Below, one piece after another: positions 1 through 8,479 of a stretch of 21,948 nt of DNA. A program made the translations under genes and the position numbers. Within the stretch, counting starts at the first letter, position 1, and every line of letters begins with the position of its first letter. This DNA is from CAYMST01 sp964393115 (lineage in GTDB: Bacteria; Bacteroidota; Bacteroidia; Cytophagales; Cyclobacteriaceae), in assembly GCA_964393115.1 (NCBI GenBank), contig CAYMST010000057.1, positions 1-21,948 of the forward strand, given 5' to 3'. The notes under the pieces are model-generated. The model was not told the DNA's origin and did not search any database. It saw nothing but the letters and a program-made list of their open reading frames with translations.

Positions 1-1191
1 AAGGTTATCATCATAAATCGCAATTAGATGCGTCCTCATCTTTATAGAATAATTCTCAGAAGTCCCTTTCTTGGTCAATGTAATGTTCTTCGTTTCAAAA
101 GCCGGCATATGACAGTCGATGCAGTTTTCTTCAATATCAGTACCCATTGAAGCGAACTTACCACAGTCTATCTGATCATCATGTTGATGACAACTCATGC
201 ATCGCTGGCTGAATAATTTCAGGTTCTCCGATTCATCTCTATGCGTATTATGGCAAGTAGAACAGTCCATTTCAGAGTTCTGAAAACACTGTGACCCTCT
301 CAATAATCCATATTGATTAGCATGTACGTCTAATTTATTAGCTGATACGCTAGCATTAACCCCAAGAATATGATGATCTAAAGTATCCCCAACTTTATAG
401 GTAAAGGGTTCTGTGATATGTCGCTGAGGACCAGAGTGACACATTGCACACATTTCATTTTTCTGCTGACGACTGAGATCCGCAAATTTAATGATGTGCT
501 CTGCTGTTTCTATTGACGGATTGTTCAAATGAAAATCAACGTGTTTTTTTGCCGGACCATGGCAGCGCTCACAAGTGATTCCTAAAATCATCTTTGATCG
601 ATCATATTTATTTCCAAAGCCAAAAACATCTTCCACATTGGTCATATGCGTTGCATGACACTCCATACATGCCGATCTTATTTTTCTTTTCAGCTTAAAT
701 CTATCCTTCGGATAGCCTGGGCTATTGACCCAAGTCTCACCTGGTGAAAACGTAGATACCGGCAGTTGAAATAAAAACGAGCCTCTCCATTCTAAAAATG
801 ATTGCCCTCGATTTCCTGAACCTATTGTAATACCCATAATTCCTTGAGAAACAATAGAGTCTTTTATAAGTCCCTGCTGGATATACTGTCCACCTTTCCT
901 CACTACTCTATAGGATTTATCTCCTTTAAGCGGAATTATATTATCGTTCTTATCATAAATCACCTGCAACGATTTCGCATCCACCTCATGTGAAGTGGTA
1001 TAATGCGCCATCCTCAAATGATCTTCGTATATCTCTGCGTGACATGACTGACAAGAAGCCGATCCAGCAAATTCTTCACCGCTGATATGCGTGATTGGCG
1101 GTTTAGGTTTAGCGTTACGGTTGCATTGAGCAAAAAAGAAAACAACGTACGAAAGAGCTATCGCGAGAAGAAGAACAGATCTGAACTTCAT
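1..1191 (-). CDS. Multihaem c-type cytochrome (C-terminus beyond window)
   Basis: The reading frame starts at ATG 1191-1189 and stays open for 397 codons to the window edge, so the C-terminus is missing. The first ~22 residues form a hydrophobic export signal (MKFRSVLLLAIALSY...) ending at Cys23; FFAQC is a poor lipobox, so lipidation is uncertain. Seven CxxCH haem-attachment motifs are visible at residues 47-51 (CQSCH), 175-179 (CMECH), 207-211 (CERCH), 248-252 (CAMCH), 310-314 (CSTCH), 331-335 (CMSCH) and 357-361 (CIDCH). The first is separated from the rest by about 120 haem-free residues. The layout resembles cytochrome c554-like multihaem proteins. It is probably periplasmic and acts in electron transfer; its partner and substrate cannot be read here. 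It lies 89 bases downstream of the TRAP permease gene on the same strand and may be cotranscribed or have its own promoter. Confidence 0.9.
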   Translation of the reverse strand, partial: MKFRSVLLLAIALSYVVFFFAQCNRNAKPKPPITHISGEEFAGSASCQSCHAEIYEDHLRMAHYTTSHEVDAKSLQVIYDKNDNIIPLKGDKSYRVVRKGGQYIQQGLIKDSIVSQGIMGITIGSGNRGQSFLEWRGSFLFQLPVSTFSPGETWVNSPGYPKDRFKLKRKIRSACMECHATHMTNVEDVFGFGNKYDRSKMILGITCERCHGPAKKHVDFHLNNPSIETAEHIIKFADLSRQQKNEMCAMCHSGPQRHITEPFTYKVGDTLDHHILGVNASVSANKLDVHANQYGLLRGSQCFQNSEMDCSTCHNTHRDESENLKLFSQRCMSCHQHDDQIDCGKFASMGTDIEENCIDCHMPAFETKNITLTKKGTSENYSIKMRTHLIAIYDDNL

Positions 1192-1213
1192 AATGTTTAG
1201 TTTGGCCTAAAGC

Positions 1214-1221
1214 CAAATATA
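1214..1221 (-). promoter_or_regulatory. Possible -7 element before the multihaem cytochrome gene
   Basis: The minus strand reads TATATTTG here, an exact match to the Bacteroidota -7 consensus TAnnTTTG, 22 bases before the cytochrome ATG. No TTG is found at the expected 19-21 base distance upstream. The element also lies in two overlapping small inverted repeats (AGCCA with TGGCT, and TTTGGC with GCCAAA at 1201-1217), so it could instead be part of a weak hairpin. Confidence 0.3.
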
Positions 1222-1280
1222 TGGCTAATTGAGAAGCTCAGCGATGTACGTATCCATAAAATGCAAGAACCCACAAAATT

Positions 1281-2573
1281 TTAATCTCCAAAAACGCTCG
1301 GTAACCATAAGCTTAATTCTGGAATATACGTGATCATCATGAGCACGCCGATCATGATAATGAATAGAGGAACCAATGGCTTAACTACCTTCTCAATGCT
1401 CGTCTTAGCTACACCAACACCAATAAATAAAACCGAACCAACTGGTGGTGTACATAAGCCAATACATAGATTGAGCACCATTACAATCCCAAAATGAACA
1501 GGGTCCATACCAATGTTTTTAACAACAGGGAGGAAAATAGGAGTGAAAATTAACACTGCCGGAGTCATGTCCATAAAGACTCCAACAAACAATAAAATAA
1601 GGTTGATGATCAGTAAGATCACAAACTTATTATCACTAAGTCCCAATAAACTTTCACTTACCGTTTGGGGTATATCGGCATAAGACATCACCCAAGACAT
1701 ACTCATCGATGTACCAATCAATAGTGCCACGACCGCAGTAGTACTCACCGAATTCAGGAAAATAGCCTTAAGTTTTATTAGCGTCAGCTCTTTATAAATG
1801 GTACTTAAGACCAACGTGTAGAGTACTGCGATACCAGAAGCCTCTGTCGCGGTAAAAATGCCTGTTACGATGCCTCCAATGACTACTACTAGCAGAAATA
1901 AACTCGGTAATGCATCCAAAAGTTTAATCGCGATGGTTTTTACAGAAGTTCTTTCTCCCGTAGGGTATTTTTTTCTAATGGCCCAAATCGCTGCAGCGAT
2001 CATTAAAATAAGCCCTGTAATTATACCCGGTATATAGCCAGCTAAAAATAAGGCCGCAATGGAAATGCCACCACTCGCTAAAGAGTAAACAATTAGAACA
2101 TTAGAGGGAGGAATAATTAACCCAGTGGTAGAAGATGTAATATTAATTGCCGCACCGAATTCTTTGGAATACCCTTCCTTCTCCATTCTTGGTCCAAGAA
2201 TACTTCCAATGGCCGAAGCCGCTGCTGCTGCCGAACCCGATATTGCGCCGAAAAGCATCGCCGCAATAATATTTACATAAGCTAAACCTCCCGGTAGCGA
2301 TCCCACCAAAGATTTAGCAAAGTCAATCAAGCGATTCGCTATTCCTCCTTGATTCATAACCTGACCGGCCAAAATAAAGAATGGAATCGCCAATAGAGAA
2401 AAACTATCCAAACCCGTAGCCATCCGTTGCGCGATTGTAGTAAATGCCGGTAAAGCATCAATGGATACCAACATCGTAGCCATACTCGCCAAACCAATAC
2501 TCCATCCTACAGGAAGGCCAATTCCTAATAATATCAAAAAGGAAACTACCAGAATGAGTATATCAACTACCAT
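1281..2573 (-). CDS. dctM: TRAP transporter large permease (DctM family)
   Basis: A 430-residue, strongly hydrophobic protein, the usual length of the 12-helix large membrane subunit of TRAP transporters. Family features include the N-terminal LGIGLPVGWSIGLAS segment, the LAIPFFILAGQVMNQGG stretch near residues 60-77, GAISGSAAAAASAIGSI, and a C-terminal half with FVGVFMDMTPAVLIFTPIFL and GLCTPPVGSVLFIG. It forms the Na+-driven translocation channel in the inner membrane together with the small permease encoded upstream. The ATG overlaps the end of the small permease gene by 11 bases, implying translational coupling. Its place in a uronate operon suggests a hexuronate substrate; that comes from context, not from this subunit. 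Confidence 0.95.
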   Translation of the reverse strand: MVVDILILVVSFLILLGIGLPVGWSIGLASMATMLVSIDALPAFTTIAQRMATGLDSFSLLAIPFFILAGQVMNQGGIANRLIDFAKSLVGSLPGGLAYVNIIAAMLFGAISGSAAAAASAIGSILGPRMEKEGYSKEFGAAINITSSTTGLIIPPSNVLIVYSLASGGISIAALFLAGYIPGIITGLILMIAAAIWAIRKKYPTGERTSVKTIAIKLLDALPSLFLLVVVIGGIVTGIFTATEASGIAVLYTLVLSTIYKELTLIKLKAIFLNSVSTTAVVALLIGTSMSMSWVMSYADIPQTVSESLLGLSDNKFVILLIINLILLFVGVFMDMTPAVLIFTPIFLPVVKNIGMDPVHFGIVMVLNLCIGLCTPPVGSVLFIGVGVAKTSIEKVVKPLVPLFIIMIGVLMMITYIPELSLWLPSVFGD

Positions 2574-3039
2574 AAGCTTGTGTGTTGTTAGGATGGATGA
2601 TTTCTAGTGTTTTATATAGAATAATCAGCACACCACTTAAAGGCAATACTGCGTATATCAATGCCATTGGAATACCTAATGAAGCAGAGCTCTGGCCCAA
2701 TATCGTGGTGATATATACCAAACGACTTCCTCCTATTCCGAATACTGTTACGGAAAAAAAGATAATCAACACATTCAGAACCAATTGTAACTTGTCTCGT
2801 CCAGTGTCAGATAGCCTATCAGGTAATATGGTAATCGCAAGATGTTGCTTCTGTCCCGATGCATATGCCGCTCCTAGTGTGCCTATCCAAATTAGTAAAA
2901 AGCGAGCAAGTTCTTCGGTAAAAGAACTTGGAGCATCCAATATATATCTAGAGAATACCTGCCATAATACAGCCAATACCATCAGAGCAAGCAGCCCTAC
3001 GAGAATTGACCCCAAAATACTATCTAACTTCCGTTTCAC
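2563..3039 (-). CDS. dctQ: TRAP transporter small permease (DctQ family)
   Basis: A 158-residue protein with about four membrane segments, typical of the small TRAP subunit. The motif FTEELARFLLIWIGTLGAAYA near residues 40-60 is characteristic (E-E-x-x-R-x-x-x-x-W-x-x-x-x-G-A), as is the following loop with H66. It bridges the binding protein and the large permease. The start is GTG at 3039-3037: the frame is the same as that of the binding-protein gene and is closed by that gene's TAA 12 bases upstream, and the next ATG would remove the first membrane helix. The gene overlaps the large permease gene by 11 bases. Confidence 0.93.
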   Translation of the reverse strand: MKRKLDSILGSILVGLLALMVLAVLWQVFSRYILDAPSSFTEELARFLLIWIGTLGAAYASGQKQHLAITILPDRLSDTGRDKLQLVLNVLIIFFSVTVFGIGGSRLVYITTILGQSSASLGIPMALIYAVLPLSGVLIILYKTLEIIHPNNTQAYGS

Positions 3040-3051
3040 GAGATTGCTGTT

Positions 3052-4083
3052 TTAGTTGTCCTCTACCAAATTAGTAACTAGAGTAGAGTCGGTTTTTGGT
3101 GACTTTAAGTCATTAATTTTTTTGATCATGGTGTTAAACGTCTCATTCTTACCATATGCTTCGTAAATAGATGAAACAAATTCTCTAAATGGTCTTTTAT
3201 CTGGATATGAGACTCTAACACCTGCTTTTTTTACTTCGGCCAACGCATGTTCTTCAGCTTCAGCCCATATCTTACGTTGATAGATTACCGACTCTTGAGC
3301 TGCTTCCATTAACCATTTCTGCTGCTGTGTGTCCAAAGACTCCCAAACGATGGTGGACATAATCAAAACGTCAGGTAGATAAGAATGCTCATCGAGAATG
3401 TAGTTTTTACAGACTTCATAATGGTGAGACAGGTAAAAAGAAGGAGGGTTATTTTCGGCCCCATCTACTATTCCTTGTTGCAATGAAGTATATAATTCAC
3501 CCCATGAGATGGGGGTTGGTGATCCACCGAGGCTGCGTACCATATTCATGGCTGACACGCTTTCCATGACTCTTATTTTCAATCCCTTAAGGTCATCTGG
3601 ATGAGAAACGGATCTATCTTTGGTATAAAAACTGCGATATCCAGCGTCATAAAAGGCTATTCCCTTTAACCAATACTTAGCGCTTTCATCTAAAAGTTGC
3701 TTTCCTATTTCTCCGTCCAACACACGGTAACCATGCTGCTTGTCTTCAAAAAGAAAGGGTAAGCCAAATATCTTCATGCTTGGCGCAAAGTTCTCTAACA
3801 CACCAGAGGAAACCTTTGTCATACCCAAGCTACCTATCTGCAACAGTTCCACACACTGTCTTTCCGTCCCAAGTTGCTGACTAGGATATATCTTAATTTG
3901 TAATGAGTTGTTCGATTTCTCGGCCAATCGCTCAGCCATGAATTGCATGCCCTTATGTACAGGATGACTTACATCCAGACCATGAGCTAGCTTAATAACT
4001 TTTACATTCCCAGTACGACTACAGCCAAAAAAGGCCGTAGTCGCAGCTAAGAAAATAATATGGAATACGTGATTAACCCGCAT
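3052..4083 (-). CDS. dctP: TRAP transporter solute-binding protein (DctP family), probable lipoprotein, likely hexuronate-binding
   Basis: A 343-residue extracytoplasmic binding protein. Residues 1-20 form a signal peptide and AFFGC21 fits a lipobox, so a membrane-anchored lipoprotein is likely, unlike the usual free periplasmic DctP proteins. The family core is clear: KLAHGLDVSHPVHKG at 31-45, the DDLKGLKIRVMES segment at 163-175 whose Arg171 matches the arginine that clamps the substrate carboxylate, and LQQGIVDGAENNPPS at 201-215. The start ATG lies within the last 11 bases of the aldolase gene, tying import to catabolism. Binding of glucuronate or a related sugar acid is inferred from operon context and the carboxylate-binding arginine. 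Confidence 0.93.
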   Translation of the reverse strand: MRVNHVFHIIFLAATTAFFGCSRTGNVKVIKLAHGLDVSHPVHKGMQFMAERLAEKSNNSLQIKIYPSQQLGTERQCVELLQIGSLGMTKVSSGVLENFAPSMKIFGLPFLFEDKQHGYRVLDGEIGKQLLDESAKYWLKGIAFYDAGYRSFYTKDRSVSHPDDLKGLKIRVMESVSAMNMVRSLGGSPTPISWGELYTSLQQGIVDGAENNPPSFYLSHHYEVCKNYILDEHSYLPDVLIMSTIVWESLDTQQQKWLMEAAQESVIYQRKIWAEAEEHALAEVKKAGVRVSYPDKRPFREFVSSIYEAYGKNETFNTMIKKINDLKSPKTDSTLVTNLVEDN

Positions 4084-4750
4084 TTCGTATTGAATTCACA
4101 AGAGCAATAGCATCTTTAACTGTATTTTCCAGCTTCGCAAAATCTTGATTTGCTAATACATCTTTAGTGATCAGTTGAGATCCCATTCCCACACAGTGGA
4201 CACCAGCCTTAAACCATTTCGTTAGGTTATCCTCGGTTGGCTCAACTCCACCGGTTGGCATAATACTGGTCCAAGGGAAAGGTCCTTTTACTCCCTTCAC
4301 AAACGATGGACCTCCAACTTGAGAACCTGGGAATATTTTAACTACCTCAGCTCCAAGCTCTTCGGCATAAGAAATCTCAGTTACCGATCCACAGCCTGGC
4401 GACCAGGCAATTTTACGACGGTTACAAACCTTCGCCATCTCAGGGTTTAACACCGGAGATACAATGAAGTTTGCACCCAACTGTATGTATAATGAAGTAG
4501 TACCAGGATCAACAACCGAACCGATCCCTAAAATCATTTCTGGAAGCTCTTGCGCTGCATATTTATTTAATTCCGCAAACACTTCATGTGCATAATCACC
4601 TCTATTAGTAAATTCAAATACACGAACACCTCCTTGGTAGCAAGCGTTTAATACCTGCTTACAAACCTCTATATCCTTGTTGTAGAAAACCGGTACGATA
4701 CCCGTTTCCTTCATTTTTATCGCTACCTCTATTCTTGAAAATCTTGCCAT
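4073..4750 (-). CDS. eda: 2-keto-3-deoxy-6-phosphogluconate (KDPG) aldolase
   Basis: A 225-residue class I aldolase of the KDPG/KHG family that splits KDPG into pyruvate and glyceraldehyde 3-phosphate, the last step of this pathway. The Schiff-base lysine is Lys138 in AEVVKIFPGS, the catalytic glutamate is Glu46 in VRVFEFTNRG, and the phosphate-binding PTGGVEP lies at 165-171. Length and motif order are normal. The gene follows the KDG kinase after a 95-base spacer that holds an inverted repeat, and it overlaps the TRAP binding-protein gene by 11 bases. A hydroxy-ketoglutarate aldolase side activity, common in the family, cannot be excluded. Confidence 0.95.
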   Translation of the reverse strand: MARFSRIEVAIKMKETGIVPVFYNKDIEVCKQVLNACYQGGVRVFEFTNRGDYAHEVFAELNKYAAQELPEMILGIGSVVDPGTTSLYIQLGANFIVSPVLNPEMAKVCNRRKIAWSPGCGSVTEISYAEELGAEVVKIFPGSQVGGPSFVKGVKGPFPWTSIMPTGGVEPTEDNLTKWFKAGVHCVGMGSQLITKDVLANQDFAKLENTVKDAIALVNSIRNAG

Positions 4751-4771
4751 GTTCTTATAGGTTTAGGGTCT

Positions 4772-4812
4772 AATGTTGAAGGTTTGATAAAACTTAGTAA
4801 ACCTTTAACATT
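4772..4812. repeat. Imperfect inverted repeat in the kdgK-eda spacer
   Basis: The left arm AATGTTGAAGGTTT (4772-4785) and right arm AAACCTTTAACATT (4799-4812) pair at 13 of 14 positions around a 13-base loop. A second outer pair, GTTTAG (4761-4766) and CTAAAC (4825-4830), extends the symmetry. No T-tract follows on the minus strand, so a simple terminator is unlikely; an mRNA processing or stability element between kinase and aldolase cistrons is possible. Confidence 0.6.
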
Positions 4813-4845
4813 CAACCTTTTACTCTAAACTATTAATATTAACAA

Positions 4846-5886
4846 TTACCTCGCTACTCGACCTGAAGCGTCTCCACTTAATAGTTTCTCTACCTCTGGC
4901 ACAGTAGCCAAGTTAGCGTCTCCTTTGATCGTATGCTTCAAGCAAGAAGCTGCCACTGCAAAGTCCAGAGCCTTTTGATCATCACCTGGATATGCGATTA
5001 ATCCGTAAATAAGACCTCCCATGAAAGAGTCTCCCCCTCCTACTCGGTCTACAATATCTGTAATTTGATATTGTCTTGATTCAAAAGTCTTCTCACCATC
5101 GTACATGACACCTGCCCAGGTATTATGCGAAGCAGAAATAGAACCTCTTAAAGTCGTGATTACTTTCTTTGCTCTAGGGAATTTTTTCATCATCTGCTGA
5201 CAAACAGATACAAACGCTTCCGCTTTTACCTCATGTCCCTGCTTGGTGATATCCAAACCTTCTGGTTTAATACCAAAGTGCTTTTCAGCGTCTTCTTCAT
5301 TACCAAGGATAATATCACAATACGAAGTTAACTCTGTCATAATCGGCTCCGAAGGAACACCATATTTCCAAAGCTTCGCTCTATAGTTTAAGTCCGTTGA
5401 AATGGTAACGCCCATTTCACTGGCCACTTTTACTGCTTCCAGGCAAGCGTCAGCGGCACCTTGCGAAATTGCCGGAGTGATACCTGTCCAGTGAAACCAC
5501 TGTGTGTCTTTAAACACCTCTTTCCAATCGATCATACCTGCTTCTATCTCAGCCATAGCAGAGTGTGCACGATCATATACTACTTTGCTTCCACGCGCCA
5601 CGGCACCAGTCTCAAGGAAATAAATTCCCAAACGATCGCCGCCAAAAGCAATATGATTTGTTCCTACCGCTCTCTTGCGCATTTCCATCAATGCACATTC
5701 TCCAATATCATTTTTCGGAAGTCGCGTTACAAATTCTACAGGTATACCATAGTTAGCCAACGAAACGGCAACATTAGACTCACCCCCGCCATACACTACG
5801 TCAAAAGACGAGGCTTGTGAAAATCTAAGATATCCTGGAGGCGCTAGCCTCAACATAATTTCACCGAATGTTACTACTTTTTTCAT
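4846..5886 (-). CDS. kdgK: 2-keto-3-deoxygluconate (KDG) kinase, PfkB family
   Basis: A 346-residue PfkB/ribokinase-family sugar kinase that phosphorylates KDG to KDPG with ATP. Signatures are the N-terminal MLRLAPPGYLRFSQA segment, the substrate-binding GGG at 33-35 (YGGGESNVAVSLA), and the second PfkB signature DRVGGGDSFMGGL at 280-291 with the anion hole GGG and catalytic base Asp286. TISTDLNYRAKLW at 161-173 is typical of KDG kinases. It follows uxaC by 62 bases with no promoter-like sequence in between, so it is probably cotranscribed. Role in the glucuronate pathway is supported by both neighbours. Confidence 0.95.
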   Translation of the reverse strand: MKKVVTFGEIMLRLAPPGYLRFSQASSFDVVYGGGESNVAVSLANYGIPVEFVTRLPKNDIGECALMEMRKRAVGTNHIAFGGDRLGIYFLETGAVARGSKVVYDRAHSAMAEIEAGMIDWKEVFKDTQWFHWTGITPAISQGAADACLEAVKVASEMGVTISTDLNYRAKLWKYGVPSEPIMTELTSYCDIILGNEEDAEKHFGIKPEGLDITKQGHEVKAEAFVSVCQQMMKKFPRAKKVITTLRGSISASHNTWAGVMYDGEKTFESRQYQITDIVDRVGGGDSFMGGLIYGLIAYPGDDQKALDFAVAASCLKHTIKGDANLATVPEVEKLLSGDASGRVAR

Positions 5887-5948
5887 TGAATTAAATTTGA
5901 GATATTAAATATTTGATGATCAGTTACTTATTTGTATATAGTTTCCCG

Positions 5949-7394
5949 TTAGTAAGAGATAGCTACCTGTTGATCAGCTTTCTCTTTTAATGATTCTTTA
6001 AACCCAAAATACTGCTTCGCATTTCCATAACAGATATTCTTAACAATGCCACCAATCCATTCATAATCATGGGGTAACTCACCGTTTTTGATGTCTTCAC
6101 CTAACAGATTACATAGTGTTCTTCTGAAATATTCATGACGTGGATATGAAAGAAAGCTTCTAGAATCGGTTAACATTCCCACAAAGCGACTTAGAAGTCC
6201 CATATTCGATAATGCATTCAATTGCTTTTCCATACCATCTTTCTGATCAAGAAACCACCAACCAGAACCAAACTGCATTTTACCTGCGATCTTGCCATCC
6301 TGGAAGTTGCCGATCATAGTCGCAAAAACTTCATTTTGAGATGGGTTAAGGTTGTAAATGATGGTTTTAGCCAAGGCGTCTTCATTGTCTAAGCGATTAA
6401 AATATCGTGACATGCGCTCAGCTTGCTCGAAATCAGCAATCGAATCTACACCACAATCGGCACCTAGCGTTCTTAAAAATCGAGCGTTGTTATCACGTAG
6501 CGCACCTAGATGGAACTGCTGTGTCCAACCTTTAGCGTGATACATTTTACCAACTTCATACAGCAGAAAAGACTTGAAAGCCTCCGCTTCTTCACTGGTA
6601 ATAGTCCCACCATTCGTCACCTTCAAAAAGGATTCTCGAACCCCGGATAGTGTAAAATCTGACGCGAAGATGTAATTCAGACCATGATCGGAAAGTCTAC
6701 ATCCCACTTCATGAAAGAAATCAATACGCTGCTCGATAGCTTCTAAAAAATCTTCTATTGACGAGATGACTTTATTGGAGACTGCAGCTAATTTTTGAAG
6801 ATACCCCCTAAAGAAATCTGGTTGATCAATTTTCAATAGATTATCTGGGCGAAAAGTCGGAAATACACTTACTGGGTATGCTTCTGCTTGAAGAAGACGA
6901 TGATGCTCAAGTGAATCTATAGGGTCATCTGTGGTACAGATGACCTTTACATTCATATTAAGCGGTATATTCCTTGCACTAAACTTTTCTGTTTGAATCA
7001 GTGCGTTACATTCCTCATATATAGCCTCAGCTGAAGTAGGGTTTAAGTACTTATTAACACCAAAATACCTACTCAGCTCCAAATGTGTCCAATGAAATAA
7101 TGGGTTTCTAACTGTCTGTGGAACGGTTTCAGCCCATTTTAAAAATTTTTCTTTATCGCTGGCTTCACCAGTAATGAAATGTTCATCGATTCCATTCGTT
7201 CTCATGGCTCTCCACTTATAGTGATCACCATAGAGCCATAACTGTGTTATATTTTCGAAACGTTTATCCTCTGCAAGTTGGTCTGGGGGAAGATGACAGT
7301 GATAATCAATAATTGGCTCGCTCTTAGCGAAGTCGTGAAACAACTTTTCAGCATGGGGCGATTTAAGTAAGAAGTTATCATTTATTATTGTCAT
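5949..7394 (-). CDS. uxaC: Glucuronate isomerase (uronate isomerase)
   Basis: A 481-residue uronate isomerase of the amidohydrolase superfamily, close to the ~470 residues usual for UxaC. It converts D-glucuronate to D-fructuronate and can also act on galacturonate. The metal-binding HxH is His32 and His34 in IIDYHCHLPPDQLAED. Other hallmarks are HWTHLELSRYFG (101-112), CTTDDPIDSLEHH (153-165), LGALRDNNAR and FGSGWWFLDQKDGM, followed by the MLTDSRSFLSYPRHEYFRR C-terminal signature. The gene begins 41 bases after the lacI stop, and a palindromic operator candidate sits four bases before its ATG. No altronate dehydratase or tagaturonate reductase is present in the window, so the glucuronate branch is the likely role. 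Confidence 0.97.
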   Translation of the reverse strand: MTIINDNFLLKSPHAEKLFHDFAKSEPIIDYHCHLPPDQLAEDKRFENITQLWLYGDHYKWRAMRTNGIDEHFITGEASDKEKFLKWAETVPQTVRNPLFHWTHLELSRYFGVNKYLNPTSAEAIYEECNALIQTEKFSARNIPLNMNVKVICTTDDPIDSLEHHRLLQAEAYPVSVFPTFRPDNLLKIDQPDFFRGYLQKLAAVSNKVISSIEDFLEAIEQRIDFFHEVGCRLSDHGLNYIFASDFTLSGVRESFLKVTNGGTITSEEAEAFKSFLLYEVGKMYHAKGWTQQFHLGALRDNNARFLRTLGADCGVDSIADFEQAERMSRYFNRLDNEDALAKTIIYNLNPSQNEVFATMIGNFQDGKIAGKMQFGSGWWFLDQKDGMEKQLNALSNMGLLSRFVGMLTDSRSFLSYPRHEYFRRTLCNLLGEDIKNGELPHDYEWIGGIVKNICYGNAKQYFGFKESLKEKADQQVAISY

Positions 7395-7397
7395 CGG

Positions 7398-7411
7398 TGT
7401 AATCGTTTACA
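7398..7411. promoter_or_regulatory. Candidate LacI-type operator before uxaC
   Basis: TGTAATCGTTTACA is a 14-base palindrome (TGTAAwCGwTTACA; only the base pair flanking the centre departs) with the central CG usual for LacI-family operators. It lies in the 41-base lacI-uxaC spacer, four bases from the uxaC start. No promoter motif accompanies it, so a bound repressor would act as a transcription roadblock or block initiation of translation. It shares AATCG with the candidates near 8480 and 10777. Confidence 0.5.
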
Positions 7412-7435
7412 TTGAATATTAAAAAATATAGGACT

Positions 7436-8443
7436 TTACGTCCCTCTTACTAAGAGTTCTGGTTTTAACACCTTCTTTGTGGCAAAAATAGATTCATCAT
7501 TTTCCATTTGCTCCAAAAACGTTTTAGCAATTACCTCTCCCATAGATTTTGCCTTTTGATCTACAGTCGAGAGAGGGGGTTCCAAATATTGTGTTACTGG
7601 CTCATTACTGAATCCCACGAGCGAAACTTGCTCGGGCACTTTTACTTTATTGTTTCTGAGGTATTGTAATGCCCCAATGGCAGTGTAATCACTCGTACAA
7701 AATAGACCGAAGGGTGGTTTGACATCTTCCAATAAGCTGGCCATTCCTTTTTTACCTTCTTCAACGCTACTCCATATTTTTCGAGTCATCGATTCATCCC
7801 AAGACAATCCATAATCACTCATGGCATCTTGATAACCGCGAAATCGTTCTCGGTAAATATTCAGGGTCGGGTCACTATAAAAGCAACATATTTTTTTAAA
7901 TCCCTTTTTGATCAAGTGTTCCGTAGCCAGATATCCTCCTAAATGATCATCTATAATGACGGAATTACAATCCAGTGTTTCCGAGATTCGATCAAACATG
8001 ATCAAAGGGATATTGTTATTCAATATCTTATGAAGATGGTCTGTTTTACCTGCTGATTCCTTACTAATACTGATGACAATACCAGATACTTTAGCCTGAA
8101 GAAGAGCATCAATATTCCTGATCTCATCTTTATACCGATCATGAGATTGGCAGATGAGTACGTTATACCCCTTCTGATTGGTGACCTCTTCGAGACCTCT
8201 TATTACAGAAGAAAAGAAACTACGATCCGTCAACGGAACGATAACACCAAGGGTATTACTCTTCCCCTTGCGAAACGCTGCTGCCAGATGATTTGGCTCA
8301 TACCCCATTTCCACGGCAGATTCACGAACTCTCTTTTTTGTTTCATCACTAATTCTAGGATGATCGTTTAGTGCTCGGGAAACCGTAGCGGCTGTAGTAT
8401 TTAGCGCTTTGGCAATGTCGTGTATGGTGATTTTTTTACTCAC
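7436..8443 (-). CDS. LacI-family transcriptional regulator of the glucuronate genes
   Basis: A 335-residue LacI/GalR regulator. Residues 4-23 (ITIHDIAKALNTTAATVSRA) form the DNA-binding helix-turn-helix, followed by the hinge helix near residues 51-60 (PNHLAAAFRKGKS) and a periplasmic-binding-protein-like effector domain from LGVIVPLTDRSFFSSVI on. The start is GTG at 8443-8441: an in-frame TAG lies two codons upstream and no ATG precedes the HTH. It sits between uxuA and uxaC, so it most likely senses a pathway sugar acid and controls these genes. A promoter with an operator-like sequence at its start site suggests autoregulation. The effector cannot be read from sequence. Confidence 0.93.
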   Translation of the reverse strand: MSKKITIHDIAKALNTTAATVSRALNDHPRISDETKKRVRESAVEMGYEPNHLAAAFRKGKSNTLGVIVPLTDRSFFSSVIRGLEEVTNQKGYNVLICQSHDRYKDEIRNIDALLQAKVSGIVISISKESAGKTDHLHKILNNNIPLIMFDRISETLDCNSVIIDDHLGGYLATEHLIKKGFKKICCFYSDPTLNIYRERFRGYQDAMSDYGLSWDESMTRKIWSSVEEGKKGMASLLEDVKPPFGLFCTSDYTAIGALQYLRNNKVKVPEQVSLVGFSNEPVTQYLEPPLSTVDQKAKSMGEVIAKTFLEQMENDESIFATKKVLKPELLVRGT

Positions 8444-8479
8444 AGACTAATTTTGTATACCAATATGAACATTAAATAA

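Noticed and set aside
1201..1217. TTTGGC-ctaaa-GCCAAA as a terminator of the TRAP operon
   Set aside because: Six-base stem with no T-tract on the minus strand, and it overlaps a possible promoter element of the cytochrome gene.
2582..3055. 157-codon plus-strand open frame
   Set aside because: It lies wholly antisense to the small TRAP permease gene, whose family match and overlaps are clear; composition is that of a shadow frame.
5461..5820. 119-codon plus-strand frame
   Set aside because: Antisense to kdgK inside its conserved region; no recognisable domain.
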